Positions 8,759 to 18,706 of a DNA stretch of 64,000 nt are shown here, piece by piece; positions within the stretch are counted from its first letter, which is position 1; the number at the start of each line of letters is the position of its first letter. Location: assembly GCF_000374325.1 (NCBI RefSeq), contig NZ_KB894080.1, forward strand, positions 124,001-188,000, read 5' to 3'. Below the pieces are notes generated by a model, which saw only the letters and a program-made list of their open reading frames with translations, was not told the origin of the DNA and did no database searches. The DNA is from Allofustis seminis DSM 15817. GTDB taxonomy: Bacteria; Bacillota; Bacilli; Lactobacillales; Carnobacteriaceae_A. A program made the translations under genes and the position numbers.

Positions 8759-9524
8759 TATGCGAGACATTCAAAATCGGATGAATACGGTCAAGAGTAC
8801 CTCGCAGATTACAAACGCCATGAAATTAGTGTCGATGAGTAAGTATCAGCAGTATGTGCGCAAAACGGGTGGTTTTGAAGCTTTTATGAAGGAAATGAAA
8901 ACCATCCAAAGCCAAAGCAAAGACTGGGATACCTTGGACACCAAAAACGGACTTGCGATTTGTTTTTCCGCAGATTTGGGACTCGCTTCACTCTATCAGA
9001 ATACGCTCTATAAAGAGTTGAAGTCATCCGGCATTGAAAATGTCTTATGGATTGGTAAGAAAATGTATGACCGCATTAAAAAAGACCCCCATTTCAACAT
9101 GGTGAACGAGAAAATGATGTCCAGTGAAGATGTTGATGTGGAAGCATTATTTCAACAGGTATTAAAATGGATGAAAACGTATCAGATTTTTGTGGCCCGT
9201 CCTCATCTCGTTTCAGGAGAGTCGATAGAAGTCGAATGGAAAATCGCTGATGAAACATTAACAGATCTCAGCGGCACAGAATTCTACCCTAATTATGAAG
9301 AAGCTAATGCGCGTTTTGTTGAAATGAATATGTTATTGACACTATATGATGCACTTTATTCATCAAAAACAACCGAGCATATGATTCGACGTCTGGCGAT
9401 GGATACTGCAACGGATAATGCAGAAGGCTTACATGCCAGCTTGAAGCTGCAATATAACCGTCTGCGTCAAGAGAAGATTACACAAGAAATTTTAGAACTT
9501 TCATCTGGGATGGAGAGTAGATAA
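8748..9524 (+). CDS. atpG: ATP synthase F1 subunit gamma, short form
   Basis: Gamma is the central rotor shaft. The N-terminal helix (IQNRMNTVKSTSQITNAMKLVSMSKY) and C-terminal helix (AMDTATDNAEG... NRLRQEKITQEILEL) of the coiled coil are clearly conserved. The protein is 258 residues, shorter than the usual 285-290; the difference lies in the middle Rossmann-like domain. Overlap with atpA and direct abutment to atpD support a functional gene. Confidence 0.93.
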   Translation: MANNMRDIQNRMNTVKSTSQITNAMKLVSMSKYQQYVRKTGGFEAFMKEMKTIQSQSKDWDTLDTKNGLAICFSADLGLASLYQNTLYKELKSSGIENVLWIGKKMYDRIKKDPHFNMVNEKMMSSEDVDVEALFQQVLKWMKTYQIFVARPHLVSGESIEVEWKIADETLTDLSGTEFYPNYEEANARFVEMNMLLTLYDALYSSKTTEHMIRRLAMDTATDNAEGLHASLKLQYNRLRQEKITQEILELSSGMESR

Positions 9525-10907
<1,383 letters not shown>

Positions 10908-10925
10908 ATTTTAGGGGGATGGATT

Positions 10926-11189
10926 ATGTTTATAGCGAAAATTATTACACCGGGCGGCGCTCACTATGAGCAAGAAGTTGAACGTCTGTCAATTCCTACA
11001 ACGGATGGAACGCGCACACTTCTTGCACACCATATGGACGCAGTGATGCCGATTAAAGCGGGCAATGTGGTTTTTATTAATAAGCGCGACCGCAAAGTTG
11101 TTCATGTATCTGACGGGATTTTCAATTTTACGGAAAATACCGCACGCCTTTTCGTACATCACATGGACGACCCCGAAGCAGAAGAATAA
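10926..11189 (+). CDS. atpC: ATP synthase F1 subunit epsilon, beta-sandwich domain only
   Basis: Epsilon binds the foot of gamma and the c-ring. The 87 residues cover only the N-terminal beta sandwich (TPGGAHYEQEVERLSIPTTDG ... VHVSDGIFNF); the usual C-terminal helical hairpin of about 45 residues, which inhibits ATP hydrolysis in many bacteria, is absent. AGGGGGATGGATT provides the ribosome site. The stop is followed at once by the terminator, so the shortness is not due to a late frameshift within the visible sequence. Confidence 0.9.
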   Translation: MFIAKIITPGGAHYEQEVERLSIPTTDGTRTLLAHHMDAVMPIKAGNVVFINKRDRKVVHVSDGIFNFTENTARLFVHHMDDPEAEE

Positions 11190-11254
11190 TAACAAAACCC
11201 GGCGAGAACCTTTTAGTTCTCGCCGGGTTTTTGTGTGGCAGATATGATAAAAAT
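11187..11254. repeat. Flanking repeat with bidirectional terminator, copy 1
   Basis: The 51 bases from 11187 to 11237 are identical to 16693-16743. One extra G then intervenes, and 16 more bases (11239-11254) match 16744-16759. The core is a perfect hairpin (AACCCGGCGAGAAC and its complement) that ends with T runs on both strands, closing the atp operon on the plus strand and the PTS operon on the minus strand. The repeats bracket the 5.4-kb PTS island. Confidence 0.95.
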
Positions 11255-11277
11255 CTGCATATTTTTTGATAATTATT

Positions 11278-11841
11278 TTATCCTTTGCGTACTTTAAGCA
11301 TATATTGAGACAGGACATGGCATATGTACATATGAATATCTTCAACAATTCCATAATTTTGTGATGGAACATAAAGAACATGGTCTGAAATATCGCCCAT
11401 CTCACCATCATAATCACCGATAATAGCGTAAGTTTTCGCATTACTTTCATTTGCATATTTGAGAGCTTTGACAATATTTTTTGAGTTGCCAGATACGGAT
11501 AGACCGATCACAAGATCGTCTGGTGTGAGATAATTTTTTAATTGCTCGATGAATACATCATCATATGAAAAATCATTTCCCAAAGCTGAAAAAATAGGTG
11601 TATTATCTGATAAAGAATACATTTTTATTCTTGGAAAGTAATGATAATTAATTCCTTTATTGAAGTCACATACCCAATGGGAGGCTGAAGCGGAACTGCC
11701 ACCATTTCCCATGATGAATACGTTACGTTCATTAGATATAGCTTCTTCTAATAATTGATAAAGTTCAATCATTTTCTGATCATCGAGTGCTTGAATGACT
11801 TGAATAAATTCTTTATTGTATTCATTAATAAAATTTTTCAT
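11278..11841 (-). CDS. SIS-domain phosphosugar isomerase-like protein
   Basis: A 187-residue protein made of one SIS domain, as in GmhA-like sedoheptulose-7-phosphate isomerases. The phosphate-binding signature is FIMGNGGSSASASHWVCDF and a second conserved strand reads VIGLSVSGNSKNIVKAL. SIS proteins isomerise or bind phosphosugars in the cytoplasm. It is the last gene of the PTS island, so it probably acts on the imported sugar phosphate. The substrate is unknown. A second SIS gene lies three genes upstream in the same operon. Confidence 0.8.
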   Translation of the reverse strand: MKNFINEYNKEFIQVIQALDDQKMIELYQLLEEAISNERNVFIMGNGGSSASASHWVCDFNKGINYHYFPRIKMYSLSDNTPIFSALGNDFSYDDVFIEQLKNYLTPDDLVIGLSVSGNSKNIVKALKYANESNAKTYAIIGDYDGEMGDISDHVLYVPSQNYGIVEDIHMYICHVLSQYMLKVRKG

Positions 11842-11852
11842 GAAATCCCTCT

Positions 11853-13187
11853 TTATTCATCTTTTGTTGCGCGAAAAGCAGAAAATAAGTATAAAGCGAT
11901 GAGCAGTCCAACTAGGGCATATACACCAGTTTTGCTAACTAAATTACCAACGTATCCCAAAATGATGCCAACAGTAGCGAAGTCTGTATCTCCGAACGTA
12001 GTATTAGCAAAACCTAAATCGCCTAATAGAGGAAGCATAAAAGCAGGGAGTAAAATTAATGAAACCCCATTGATAAATCCTCCGATAATCGTTCCACGAA
12101 CGCCACCTTGAGCATTATTTAATACGCCAGCCCCAGCCCCCACAAAGAATATTGGAATTAATCCAGGAATAATAAGTGGTAGATGAGTGAGTGGGAGTAA
12201 TAAGAATGTGGCAAAAGCTCCTGCTAATGAGGAAAGGAATCCTACAATTACAGCGTTTTGTCCATATGGGAATAGTACAGGAACATCCAGTGCAGGTGTT
12301 GCATCTGGCACGATTCTTTCAGAAATTCCTTGGAAAGCAGGGATGATTTCAGAAAGCATCATACGAACCCCTTGGAGTGTTACAACAAAACCTGCAGTGA
12401 ATTTGAGTCCTTCAACAATCGCAAACATAATGGCATTATCTCCACCTGATAGCTCAGAAATTAATTGATGGTCAGCAGCTAAAAAGACAATGACATAAAT
12501 AATGATCATCACAATTGCGGTAGTTACTGTACTATCTCTAATAAAACTAAATTTGTCTGGAACTTCAATCTCTTCTGTAGAGTTCTCTTTATTTCCTGTG
12601 ATTTTTGCAATCCAAGAAGATGCAACATAAGAAAATGCATTGTAATGTCCCATTGCAATGGCATCCGTCCCTGTAGCTGCTTTATAGTAAGGCTGAACTA
12701 AAGCAGGCGTTAATACCATGGTAGAGCCAACGATAAATGATCCAATTAACACAAGTTGCCAGCCTTCAAAACCGATCGTTCCCAGAACAGCTGTCACTAG
12801 TCCTGACATAAATAACACATGATGCCCTGTTAAGAAAATATATTTATATTTTGTAAAACGTGCAATAATAATATTAAATACAAAACCAAGCCCCATAATT
12901 AAAGTCATTTCAGTTCCTAATAAATTTTGGGCCAAACCAATAACTGCTTCATTATTAGGAATAACTCCTTGCACATTAAAAGCACTTTCAAATGCAGGTG
13001 CTAAACTACTCAATGTTGAACTGATAATGCCACCACCTGCTGACATAATTAAGAATCCGATAACTGTTTTTACCGTTCCTTTTAATGTATCAGAAAAAGA
13101 TGATTTCTGTGCAACTAATCCGATAAGTGCAATGATACCTATAATAACAGCGGGCTGATTAAAGAAACTATAAATAAAATTTAACAT
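11853..13187 (-). CDS. PTS EIIC component, ascorbate/UlaA (SgaT) family
   Basis: A 444-residue polytopic membrane protein matching the UlaA-type EIIC: FGEDI-like N-terminus replaced here by a short start, YIFLTGHHVLFMSG in the first third and GVLNNAQGGVRGTIIGGFINGV in the last third. It would carry a sugar or sugar acid through the membrane, coupled to phosphorylation by the EIIB next to it. The family includes L-ascorbate transporters, but the usual partners ulaD, ulaE and ulaF are absent here and two SIS genes take their place, so another substrate is likely. Confidence 0.88.
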   Translation of the reverse strand: MLNFIYSFFNQPAVIIGIIALIGLVAQKSSFSDTLKGTVKTVIGFLIMSAGGGIISSTLSSLAPAFESAFNVQGVIPNNEAVIGLAQNLLGTEMTLIMGLGFVFNIIIARFTKYKYIFLTGHHVLFMSGLVTAVLGTIGFEGWQLVLIGSFIVGSTMVLTPALVQPYYKAATGTDAIAMGHYNAFSYVASSWIAKITGNKENSTEEIEVPDKFSFIRDSTVTTAIVMIIIYVIVFLAADHQLISELSGGDNAIMFAIVEGLKFTAGFVVTLQGVRMMLSEIIPAFQGISERIVPDATPALDVPVLFPYGQNAVIVGFLSSLAGAFATFLLLPLTHLPLIIPGLIPIFFVGAGAGVLNNAQGGVRGTIIGGFINGVSLILLPAFMLPLLGDLGFANTTFGDTDFATVGIILGYVGNLVSKTGVYALVGLLIALYLFSAFRATKDE

Positions 13188-13193
13188 GTCTTT

Positions 13194-13472
13194 TTACTCC
13201 TTTCCTTTTTCAAAATATTCTTTTAATTTTTCTTCCAAGATGTCATTGTCCATTACATTATTAATATAGATAATCTCTTTATTTAAATGATCTAAATTCT
13301 GCTTAAATTGTGAAGTGGTGACAATTAATTCAGCATCGCTACTATTAACTGTTCCAATATCTGTTGCTTCAACTTGTGCAGAGTAACCTAATTTTTTTAG
13401 GATTTTATCAACATTTATTTTTAAAATAAGGCTAGAGCCTAGTCCATTTCCACATACTGTATTAATTTTCAT
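13194..13472 (-). CDS. PTS EIIB component, lactose/ascorbate type
   Basis: A 92-residue cytoplasmic EIIB domain. The start MKINTVCGNGLGSSLILK contains the phosphocysteine loop (Cys7) typical of the ascorbate/galactitol type. It receives phosphate from the EIIA and passes it to the sugar at EIIC. An upstream ATG (13481) in the same frame exists, but GGATG lies seven bases before the ATG at 13472 and the shorter form starts like the family. The gene overlaps the end of the upstream SIS gene by about 10-20 bases. Confidence 0.87.
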   Translation of the reverse strand: MKINTVCGNGLGSSLILKINVDKILKKLGYSAQVEATDIGTVNSSDAELIVTTSQFKQNLDHLNKEIIYINNVMDNDILEEKLKEYFEKGKE

Positions 13473-14046
13473 TTTCATCATCCATTCTTTTTAATCTTTC
13501 TTCTACATCTATTAGGGCCATATGGAAAATTGCCATGGTCATCTCTTCAACTAAGTCAGAATCTTTGAAGTCAAATAATAAAGAGTAATCCAATTCATTT
13601 TTTAGTATGCCCCCATTATTTCCTAGGACACCTAGTGTTGTGAGTCCTTTTTCTTTCGCTTTCTGTACACCTTCTAATATATTAGGAGAATGCGCACTGG
13701 AAGAAGTTACGATTAATAAGTCTCCTTTATTTCCTAATCCATCAATTTGACGAGCAAAGAGTTGCTCATATCCATAGTCATTAGCTATTGCAGTTACAAG
13801 GCTAGGGTCGACTGTCAAAGTAATGGATGGATATGCTCTTCTTTCTAACTTATATCGCCCGACAATATCACCTGTAATATGTTGAGCATTTGCTGCGCTT
13901 CCGCCATTACCGGCCGTTAAAACTTTTCCGCCATTTGCAATAGTTTCTACTATTAAATCTGCTATTTGTTGGATAGAGTCGATTTTATCATTTAAGATCT
14001 CATTGAAAATAGAAATCCTTTGCGTTATTTGATTAGAAAAAGTCAT
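13462..14046 (-). CDS. SIS-domain isomerase, GmhA/DiaA-like
   Basis: A 194-residue SIS protein with the phosphosugar-binding signature KVLTAGNGGSAANAQHITGDIVGRY and a second motif DLLIVTSSSAHSPNILEG, as in phosphoheptose isomerases. It differs clearly from the other SIS protein of the island (11278-11841). The gene overlaps the EIIB gene and is preceded by a strong AAGGAGGA site. A role in metabolising the PTS product is inferred from the operon. Confidence 0.82.
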   Translation of the reverse strand: MTFSNQITQRISIFNEILNDKIDSIQQIADLIVETIANGGKVLTAGNGGSAANAQHITGDIVGRYKLERRAYPSITLTVDPSLVTAIANDYGYEQLFARQIDGLGNKGDLLIVTSSSAHSPNILEGVQKAKEKGLTTLGVLGNNGGILKNELDYSLLFDFKDSDLVEEMTMAIFHMALIDVEERLKRMDDENEN

Positions 14047-14061
14047 TATGATCCTCCTTAT

Positions 14062-14505
14062 TTAAATTGTATTAATCAATTGAATGACTTCATTACTATC
14101 ATTAGATGCTTCTATCATTGCTATGGCATCATGATTACTTAAAAGGGTTACTACATCTTGTATGATTTCTAAGTGTATATTCGGATCAATACTAGCAAGC
14201 GTTATGATCAGTTTGACTGGATCATTTGTGTCATGTCCGAAAGATAAAGGAACTTTTGGTGTCACAATGCTTACACCATTTTTCAAAACATATTCATCCG
14301 CTTTAGCATGCGGCATTGCAATTCCTGGTGCTACAACAATATAACTTCCATTTTTTTTGACATTTTCTATCATTTTTTCGATATATTCATTTTCGATATA
14401 GCCTGCTTTTTGCAGTAATTCCCCTCCGAATTTAATCGCCTCTTCCCAGGAATTTAAATCGACCTTTAAGCGAATCATATCTTTATTCATAACCTTCTTT
14501 AACAA
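14062..14505 (-). CDS. PTS EIIA component, mannitol/fructose (NtrIIA) type
   Basis: A 147-residue EIIA. The phosphohistidine lies in APGIAMPHAKAD, the typical type-2 EIIA site. A TTG start at 14505 is chosen because AGGAGGGG lies nine bases upstream; the ATG further in has no proper spacing. It would accept phosphate from HPr and pass it to the EIIB. It resembles the EIIA domain of the neighbouring regulator, as usual for these operons. Confidence 0.87.
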   Translation of the reverse strand: MLKKVMNKDMIRLKVDLNSWEEAIKFGGELLQKAGYIENEYIEKMIENVKKNGSYIVVAPGIAMPHAKADEYVLKNGVSIVTPKVPLSFGHDTNDPVKLIITLASIDPNIHLEIIQDVVTLLSNHDAIAMIEASNDSNEVIQLINTI

Positions 14506-14529
14506 ATCAACATCCCCTCCTTTAATATT

Positions 14530-16560
14530 TTATATTTCATTAAGTAATTGCTTTAAATCAGCATAATTATTAATAGATTTAAAGCGCATGAGAAGTTTTC
14601 GATCATTTATAATCGTATTAATTTCTTCGATTAATTCAAAATGGCTTTGATTATTTAACGTGGACAATATAATGAAGGTATCTACTTGATGTTCTTCATT
14701 TTCCAATAATTTTATTGGTACCTTGATTTTTAAAATTGAAATATCTAAGGCATGACTGCCATCTGAAGGACGAGCATGTGGCATTGCGATGCCTTCTCCC
14801 AAATAGATATAAGAACCAAATGCTTTAACATTTTCTATCATGGCGTTGACATATCTTTTTTCGATAGAACCATTTTTGAGCAAGGGTTCAGATGCTAATG
14901 TTATAGCATCTTCCCAGTTATCTATTTTTTCTAATGTAATAAATTTATCCTCTGTGATTAGCTTGGAAAAAGAATGGGTTGGTTTTCTTTTGTCATTATT
15001 TTTTTGGTGATTAAAGTCATAGATTAGATGATAAATGACGCCATATAACTTTTCTTCAGTAACTCCAGATTTTAAATGAATATATGGCATGATAGCATGT
15101 ATGATTTCATTGGCACTTGGGAAATTGTAACCGTCAATTTTCCAATCATTTCTTACTTTTTCAATTAAATGATTTTTTTCTTGTTGGGTCATTATGGGGT
15201 TGACGAGGTAAACAGGTTTTGTATGTTTTAAATAAACAGTTGAAAAGATAAAATCATAGCTGCTTTCCGACAAATTTCCTAATTCTAAAAAAGAGTCTGC
15301 ACCAGTAAAAGTAATGGTCGGAAATGTTTTTTTGAGTTCTGATTCCAAGATTAATGAAGAGCTTACGCCATTTGGACAAACGATTAATGCGCGCGGATTG
15401 GCAGGTGTTTCTTCTTTTTGCCCTAATGAGTTCATTGCTCCACCGAACAAAATAGTAAAATAACCAATTTCATTTTCTGGTGTTTTTTTCTTAGTCACTT
15501 GTTCTAAGGGTTGTACGGCTTGTGCTGTTATCTTATACAAAGTGTCATATTTTTTATAAATAGTAGCCATTGCGGGGTTTGTTATTTCAAGGTCATATTT
15601 AATTCTGAAAAAAGCGGGAACTAAATGATTATAAAAATCGAATAATAAACGTTTAAAGTCACTAAAATAAACAACTAATAGCTGTTCGACTCGGTGAATG
15701 ATATCCGCAGATAAATATAATAAAAAGTCGAAAGCCGGTTCATGAATTTCGCCTTGTAGCACTGTTAATACACAAATAGTAAATATGCAAGTGTTGTAGG
15801 TGGAAATCTCTTCCAATTCATAAAAATTAAGGAGCAGATTGCAGCAAAATTTAAAAATTTTCAAATCTTTAATTTTATCAAAGGAGTCAATGGGAGTGAA
15901 GTCGTAGGATTTCATCATATGCTTAGATAAAATCATTAAAAAAACAATCTCATCTGTTCGACTTAAAACAAAACGGTAACCTTCATCATCAATATATTTT
16001 TTTAATAAGTCGCGGGCTTGGCCATATAATGTATAATTCATTGAGAAAATGTAGTAAAAAAGAAAATAGCGCCCTTCATCGGAATAGCACAATCTGGAGA
16101 TAAAATTCTTGGCTAATTTAAAAACTTCATTGTGACGGCCGACAATGTGATATCCTTTTATGCGATCATATTTTATATCAAGTCCTGTTGCTGAAATTTT
16201 TTCTTTTAATTCGGCAATATCATTAAAAATAGTTCCTCTAGAAACATCTAGCAGGTCCTGAAAATGATAGACCGTAAAATGACGATATTGCGAATAGATC
16301 ATTAAATAAATCATTGCTTGTCGATCATCTGTTTTCAAAATGATTTCTGATTTGTTGGATTGAATATTAAGTAACTTGCTGAGCCATTTTTCAATTGGTA
16401 TAGGGGGGATGCACAGTTGGTTTCCATTTATTTGATAATCGAAAGCATCAAGCTGTTGTAAGACATTTTCGATTTCTAGTCCAGTTAAGTCCCTAGCTTC
16501 TTGAATGGAAAGTGTACTAATAGTATCTGGGTGTATAAGATATGATATTTTATAATTCAT
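14530..16560 (-). CDS. PRD-containing PTS-controlled transcriptional activator (MtlR/LicR type)
   Basis: A 676-residue regulator. In order: N-terminal winged helix-turn-helix domains (about 1-150; SRGTIFNDIAELKEKISATG), a PRD region with a partly degenerate pattern (about 170-370), an EIIB-like domain with Cys in LIVCPNGVSSSL, and a C-terminal EIIA-like domain with His in GEGIAMPHARPSDG. Such proteins activate their PTS operon and are tuned by HPr and EII phosphorylation. The ATG at 16560 follows GGAGAG by nine bases; 14 upstream in-frame residues lack a ribosome site. It is first in the operon. Confidence 0.87.
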   Translation of the reverse strand: MNYKISYLIHPDTISTLSIQEARDLTGLEIENVLQQLDAFDYQINGNQLCIPPIPIEKWLSKLLNIQSNKSEIILKTDDRQAMIYLMIYSQYRHFTVYHFQDLLDVSRGTIFNDIAELKEKISATGLDIKYDRIKGYHIVGRHNEVFKLAKNFISRLCYSDEGRYFLFYYIFSMNYTLYGQARDLLKKYIDDEGYRFVLSRTDEIVFLMILSKHMMKSYDFTPIDSFDKIKDLKIFKFCCNLLLNFYELEEISTYNTCIFTICVLTVLQGEIHEPAFDFLLYLSADIIHRVEQLLVVYFSDFKRLLFDFYNHLVPAFFRIKYDLEITNPAMATIYKKYDTLYKITAQAVQPLEQVTKKKTPENEIGYFTILFGGAMNSLGQKEETPANPRALIVCPNGVSSSLILESELKKTFPTITFTGADSFLELGNLSESSYDFIFSTVYLKHTKPVYLVNPIMTQQEKNHLIEKVRNDWKIDGYNFPSANEIIHAIMPYIHLKSGVTEEKLYGVIYHLIYDFNHQKNNDKRKPTHSFSKLITEDKFITLEKIDNWEDAITLASEPLLKNGSIEKRYVNAMIENVKAFGSYIYLGEGIAMPHARPSDGSHALDISILKIKVPIKLLENEEHQVDTFIILSTLNNQSHFELIEEINTIINDRKLLMRFKSINNYADLKQLLNEI

Positions 16561-16662
16561 CTGTAGCAACTCTCCTTTCCTATTAACTATACATAAAAGC
16601 AAAAAAATACTTAAACACTTTAAAGTCCAAAATTATTCTCGGTCATTTTAAAATTGTACTCT

Positions 16663-16676
16663 TGAAAACGCTTATT
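16663..16676. promoter_or_regulatory. Candidate cre site upstream of the PTS island operon
   Basis: TGAAAACGCTTATT matches the CcpA operator consensus TGWAANCGNTNWCA at all but the last two positions. It lies about 100 bases upstream of the regulator start, between it and the flanking terminator. Catabolite control of a PTS sugar operon would be expected. Confidence 0.5.
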
Positions 16677-16692
16677 TAAAAATTGACAAATT

Positions 16693-16759
16693 TAATAACA
16701 AAACCCGGCGAGAACCTTTTAGTTCTCGCCGGGTTTTTGTGTGCAGATATGATAAAAAT
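16693..16759. repeat. Flanking repeat with bidirectional terminator, copy 2
   Basis: Second copy of the repeat described at 11187-11254, identical apart from one missing G. The hairpin (about 16700-16737) ends the minus-strand gene at 16763 and also faces the start of the PTS operon. If the island were removed by recombination between the copies, atpC and the gene at 16763 would be left convergent around a single terminator. Confidence 0.95.
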
Positions 16760-16762
16760 TTC

Positions 16763-16984
16763 TTACATATATTCTTCCGTTGTAACAGAGAAATAAAGCA
16801 CATTGCCAGTGCCCTCTTTGATTAATTTTTTGGCGATGGCGGCAGCTTCTTCTACATCATCGTGGTCTGTCTGGAAGTAGAGCTTGATGCCCGCTTCTTT
16901 TTCAAATGTAAAAGTAGGTGTCGTACTTTCGGCTAAAATAGTTTTGATTTCGTCATGCATTAAGGGACTATTCACAATAATCAT
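16763..16984 (-). CDS. Unknown 73-residue protein next to MupG
   Basis: A small soluble protein, acidic and without a signal peptide or membrane segment, with a likely alpha/beta fold (strand IIVNSPL, helix, strand IKLYFQT, helix VEEAAAIAKKLIKEG, strand VLYFSVTT). It starts after AAGGATTTAG and lies 16 bases behind the MupG-like gene on the same strand, so the two form an operon. I do not recognise the family. Confidence 0.65.
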   Translation of the reverse strand: MIIVNSPLMHDEIKTILAESTTPTFTFEKEAGIKLYFQTDHDDVEEAAAIAKKLIKEGTGNVLYFSVTTEEYM

Positions 16985-17000
16985 CTAAATCCTTCTTTCT

Positions 17001-18098
17001 TTAGGCGTTGGCGTGATAGAGTTCAAAGGTGCTAAATGGTGGCATATCTTGAATTAAAGCCATGGCCATTTCGTCAATATGGCCGACAACATTTAATTGT
17101 CCTTCTTGTTCCATTGGCAGCAGTGCAATTTGTGTTTCGCCTTTATATTGACCAAAAGCGTTGTTGCCAATGAGGAGATCACCGGGTTGAATATGATGTG
17201 GGATATGCCCAATTGGGAAGTTGTGGTCTTTGAATTTCACGCGGGTCATGGATGAGCGAATCATATAAGCGGAACGGTCGCCGCGGTAAGCATGTAGCTC
17301 TTCCAATAATAATTGGCGTTCTAAGGCCGTTGCCTGTTCATGAATGTGAATTGGAATTTGGAGATGAGGGCTGAAGAAAGCTTCTGCAGCAGCTTTCAAT
17401 TCTTCATCACTTGCATAGGCATTCCCAATAATAATATCGCTGATACCGCCGAGTTCGCGCATATGAGTAATTTGTATAGCAAGTGGTAAGGTGCGATGTT
17501 CTTCAAGCGTACATAAACCTGCTTGCACTGGCCATGGTCCTAATTGCCCCGTCTGGCTTGTGATAAAAGCCGCCGTATTAAGATAATAATTTTGATATTG
17601 CTGTGTGGTCTTCATAAAATGATCACGAGATAGACCAGAATAACGCATAGGATAGAAATTATGTGAAGCGATTAAGCGATCAGTATCTGGGCCATAGCTC
17701 ATCACGTTGTCGATATATTTTGTTCCACTACTCATATTCACTTCAATGTGTAAACCATATGGATTTTTGGTCATCAACGCTTCTTTTTTGCCATCAAAAC
17801 CTAAATCCAGACGAATGCCTGCCGCTCCCATTTCATGGAAAAAGCCGAGGTCGTCATAGCTCACGCCCAATTGTTCAAAAAGGCCCGGGTTAATATCTAA
17901 AGTCGTTTTCATACCGAGACGATTTCCAAATTCAATGACCTCTTGATATTTGTTGCGGGCCTCTTGGCGATCGCCATCAAGTTCCAACATACTAGTAAAA
18001 ATGCGTGTGTAGCCTAGTGCCGCTGCTTTTTCTAAATATGCTTTGTCTTTTGCTGGATCTGAGTGTGAGGGATAGATTGAAATACCTAATGCTCTCAT
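17001..18098 (-). CDS. mupG: MupG family TIM-barrel protein (DUF871), likely 6-phospho-N-acetylmuramidase
   Basis: A 365-residue protein with an N-terminal TIM barrel (LGISIYPSHSDPAKDKAYLEKAAALGYTRIFTSML, then TLDINPG and GIRLDLGF) and a C-terminal beta domain of the DUF871 family. MupG of Staphylococcus aureus splits MurNAc-6-phosphate-GlcNAc in cell-wall recycling. The usual partners MurQ, MurP and MurR are not in the window. AGGAGGAAC precedes the ATG. The family call is firm; the exact substrate is by homology. Confidence 0.85.
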   Translation of the reverse strand: MRALGISIYPSHSDPAKDKAYLEKAAALGYTRIFTSMLELDGDRQEARNKYQEVIEFGNRLGMKTTLDINPGLFEQLGVSYDDLGFFHEMGAAGIRLDLGFDGKKEALMTKNPYGLHIEVNMSSGTKYIDNVMSYGPDTDRLIASHNFYPMRYSGLSRDHFMKTTQQYQNYYLNTAAFITSQTGQLGPWPVQAGLCTLEEHRTLPLAIQITHMRELGGISDIIIGNAYASDEELKAAAEAFFSPHLQIPIHIHEQATALERQLLLEELHAYRGDRSAYMIRSSMTRVKFKDHNFPIGHIPHHIQPGDLLIGNNAFGQYKGETQIALLPMEQEGQLNVVGHIDEMAMALIQDMPPFSTFELYHANA

Positions 18099-18285
18099 TC
18101 AAGTTCCTCCTTTATTATTTGCCATACGTACAATTCTATTTTACCGATGAAGCGGAAAAATTGCACGAAAAATACCGCAAAAGCTTCCAACCCCCTCCCA
18201 TCATCTACTGCTAAAGTTTAATTGCTTATGGATTGAGTTAAGATTGTTAATGGATTGTAAATCCTCCCAAAAGTCTCAAAGCAGT

Positions 18286-18294
18286 TGCTATAAT
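18286..18294 (+). promoter_or_regulatory. Extended -10 promoter upstream of the 114-residue membrane protein
   Basis: TGCTATAAT: a perfect TATAAT with TG one base upstream. It lies about 45 bases before the gene at 18340; no good -35 is visible, as often with extended -10 promoters. The rest of the divergent gap 18099-18339 shows nothing else that I recognise. Confidence 0.6.
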
Positions 18295-18339
18295 AGAAGT
18301 GAAGAAAGAGACAGACCATAATGAAAGGAGAGGGTCAAG

Positions 18340-18684
18340 ATGACATGGGGCATTACTTTATTGTTACTCATCGGATTATTGGATGCTATTATCATTCGCA
18401 AGAATACCGAACGTGAGACAACAAAATGCTTAAGTGAATTAGTCATCTTTTATATTATCCTATGGTTTATATTTGGCCATATTCTAATTCAAGATGTTGT
18501 GATGTTTCTAACTTGGGTTGCTTTTTTAGTATTGACAAGTGTTCATCTTGGGCATTCACGTTATATTCGTGAAAAAAGTACCCAACAAAAGTATTCCGTT
18601 CAATTTTGGACGAGTGCCGTTGTGTTGGTCGTCGGTCTCGGCGCTCTCCTATCACTTTATGTTTACTTTTTTCAGATGACCTAA
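18340..18684 (+). CDS. Small membrane protein of unknown family
   Basis: A 114-residue protein with about four hydrophobic segments (near residues 3-18, 32-50, 54-67 and 89-110) and a basic loop (HSRYIREKSTQQKY) before the last one. AAGGAGAGGG precedes the ATG. It has its own promoter and terminator and no operon partner. I do not recognise it and infer nothing beyond membrane location. Confidence 0.7.
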   Translation: MTWGITLLLLIGLLDAIIIRKNTERETTKCLSELVIFYIILWFIFGHILIQDVVMFLTWVAFLVLTSVHLGHSRYIREKSTQQKYSVQFWTSAVVLVVGLGALLSLYVYFFQMT

Positions 18685-18706
18685 TTAGACCTTTCCCCCT
18701 CCCAAT

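Noticed and set aside
10989..11474. A 161-residue minus-strand frame over atpC and the terminator
   Set aside because: It lies antisense to atpC and runs through the bidirectional terminator and the SIS gene; no ribosome site and no family resemblance.
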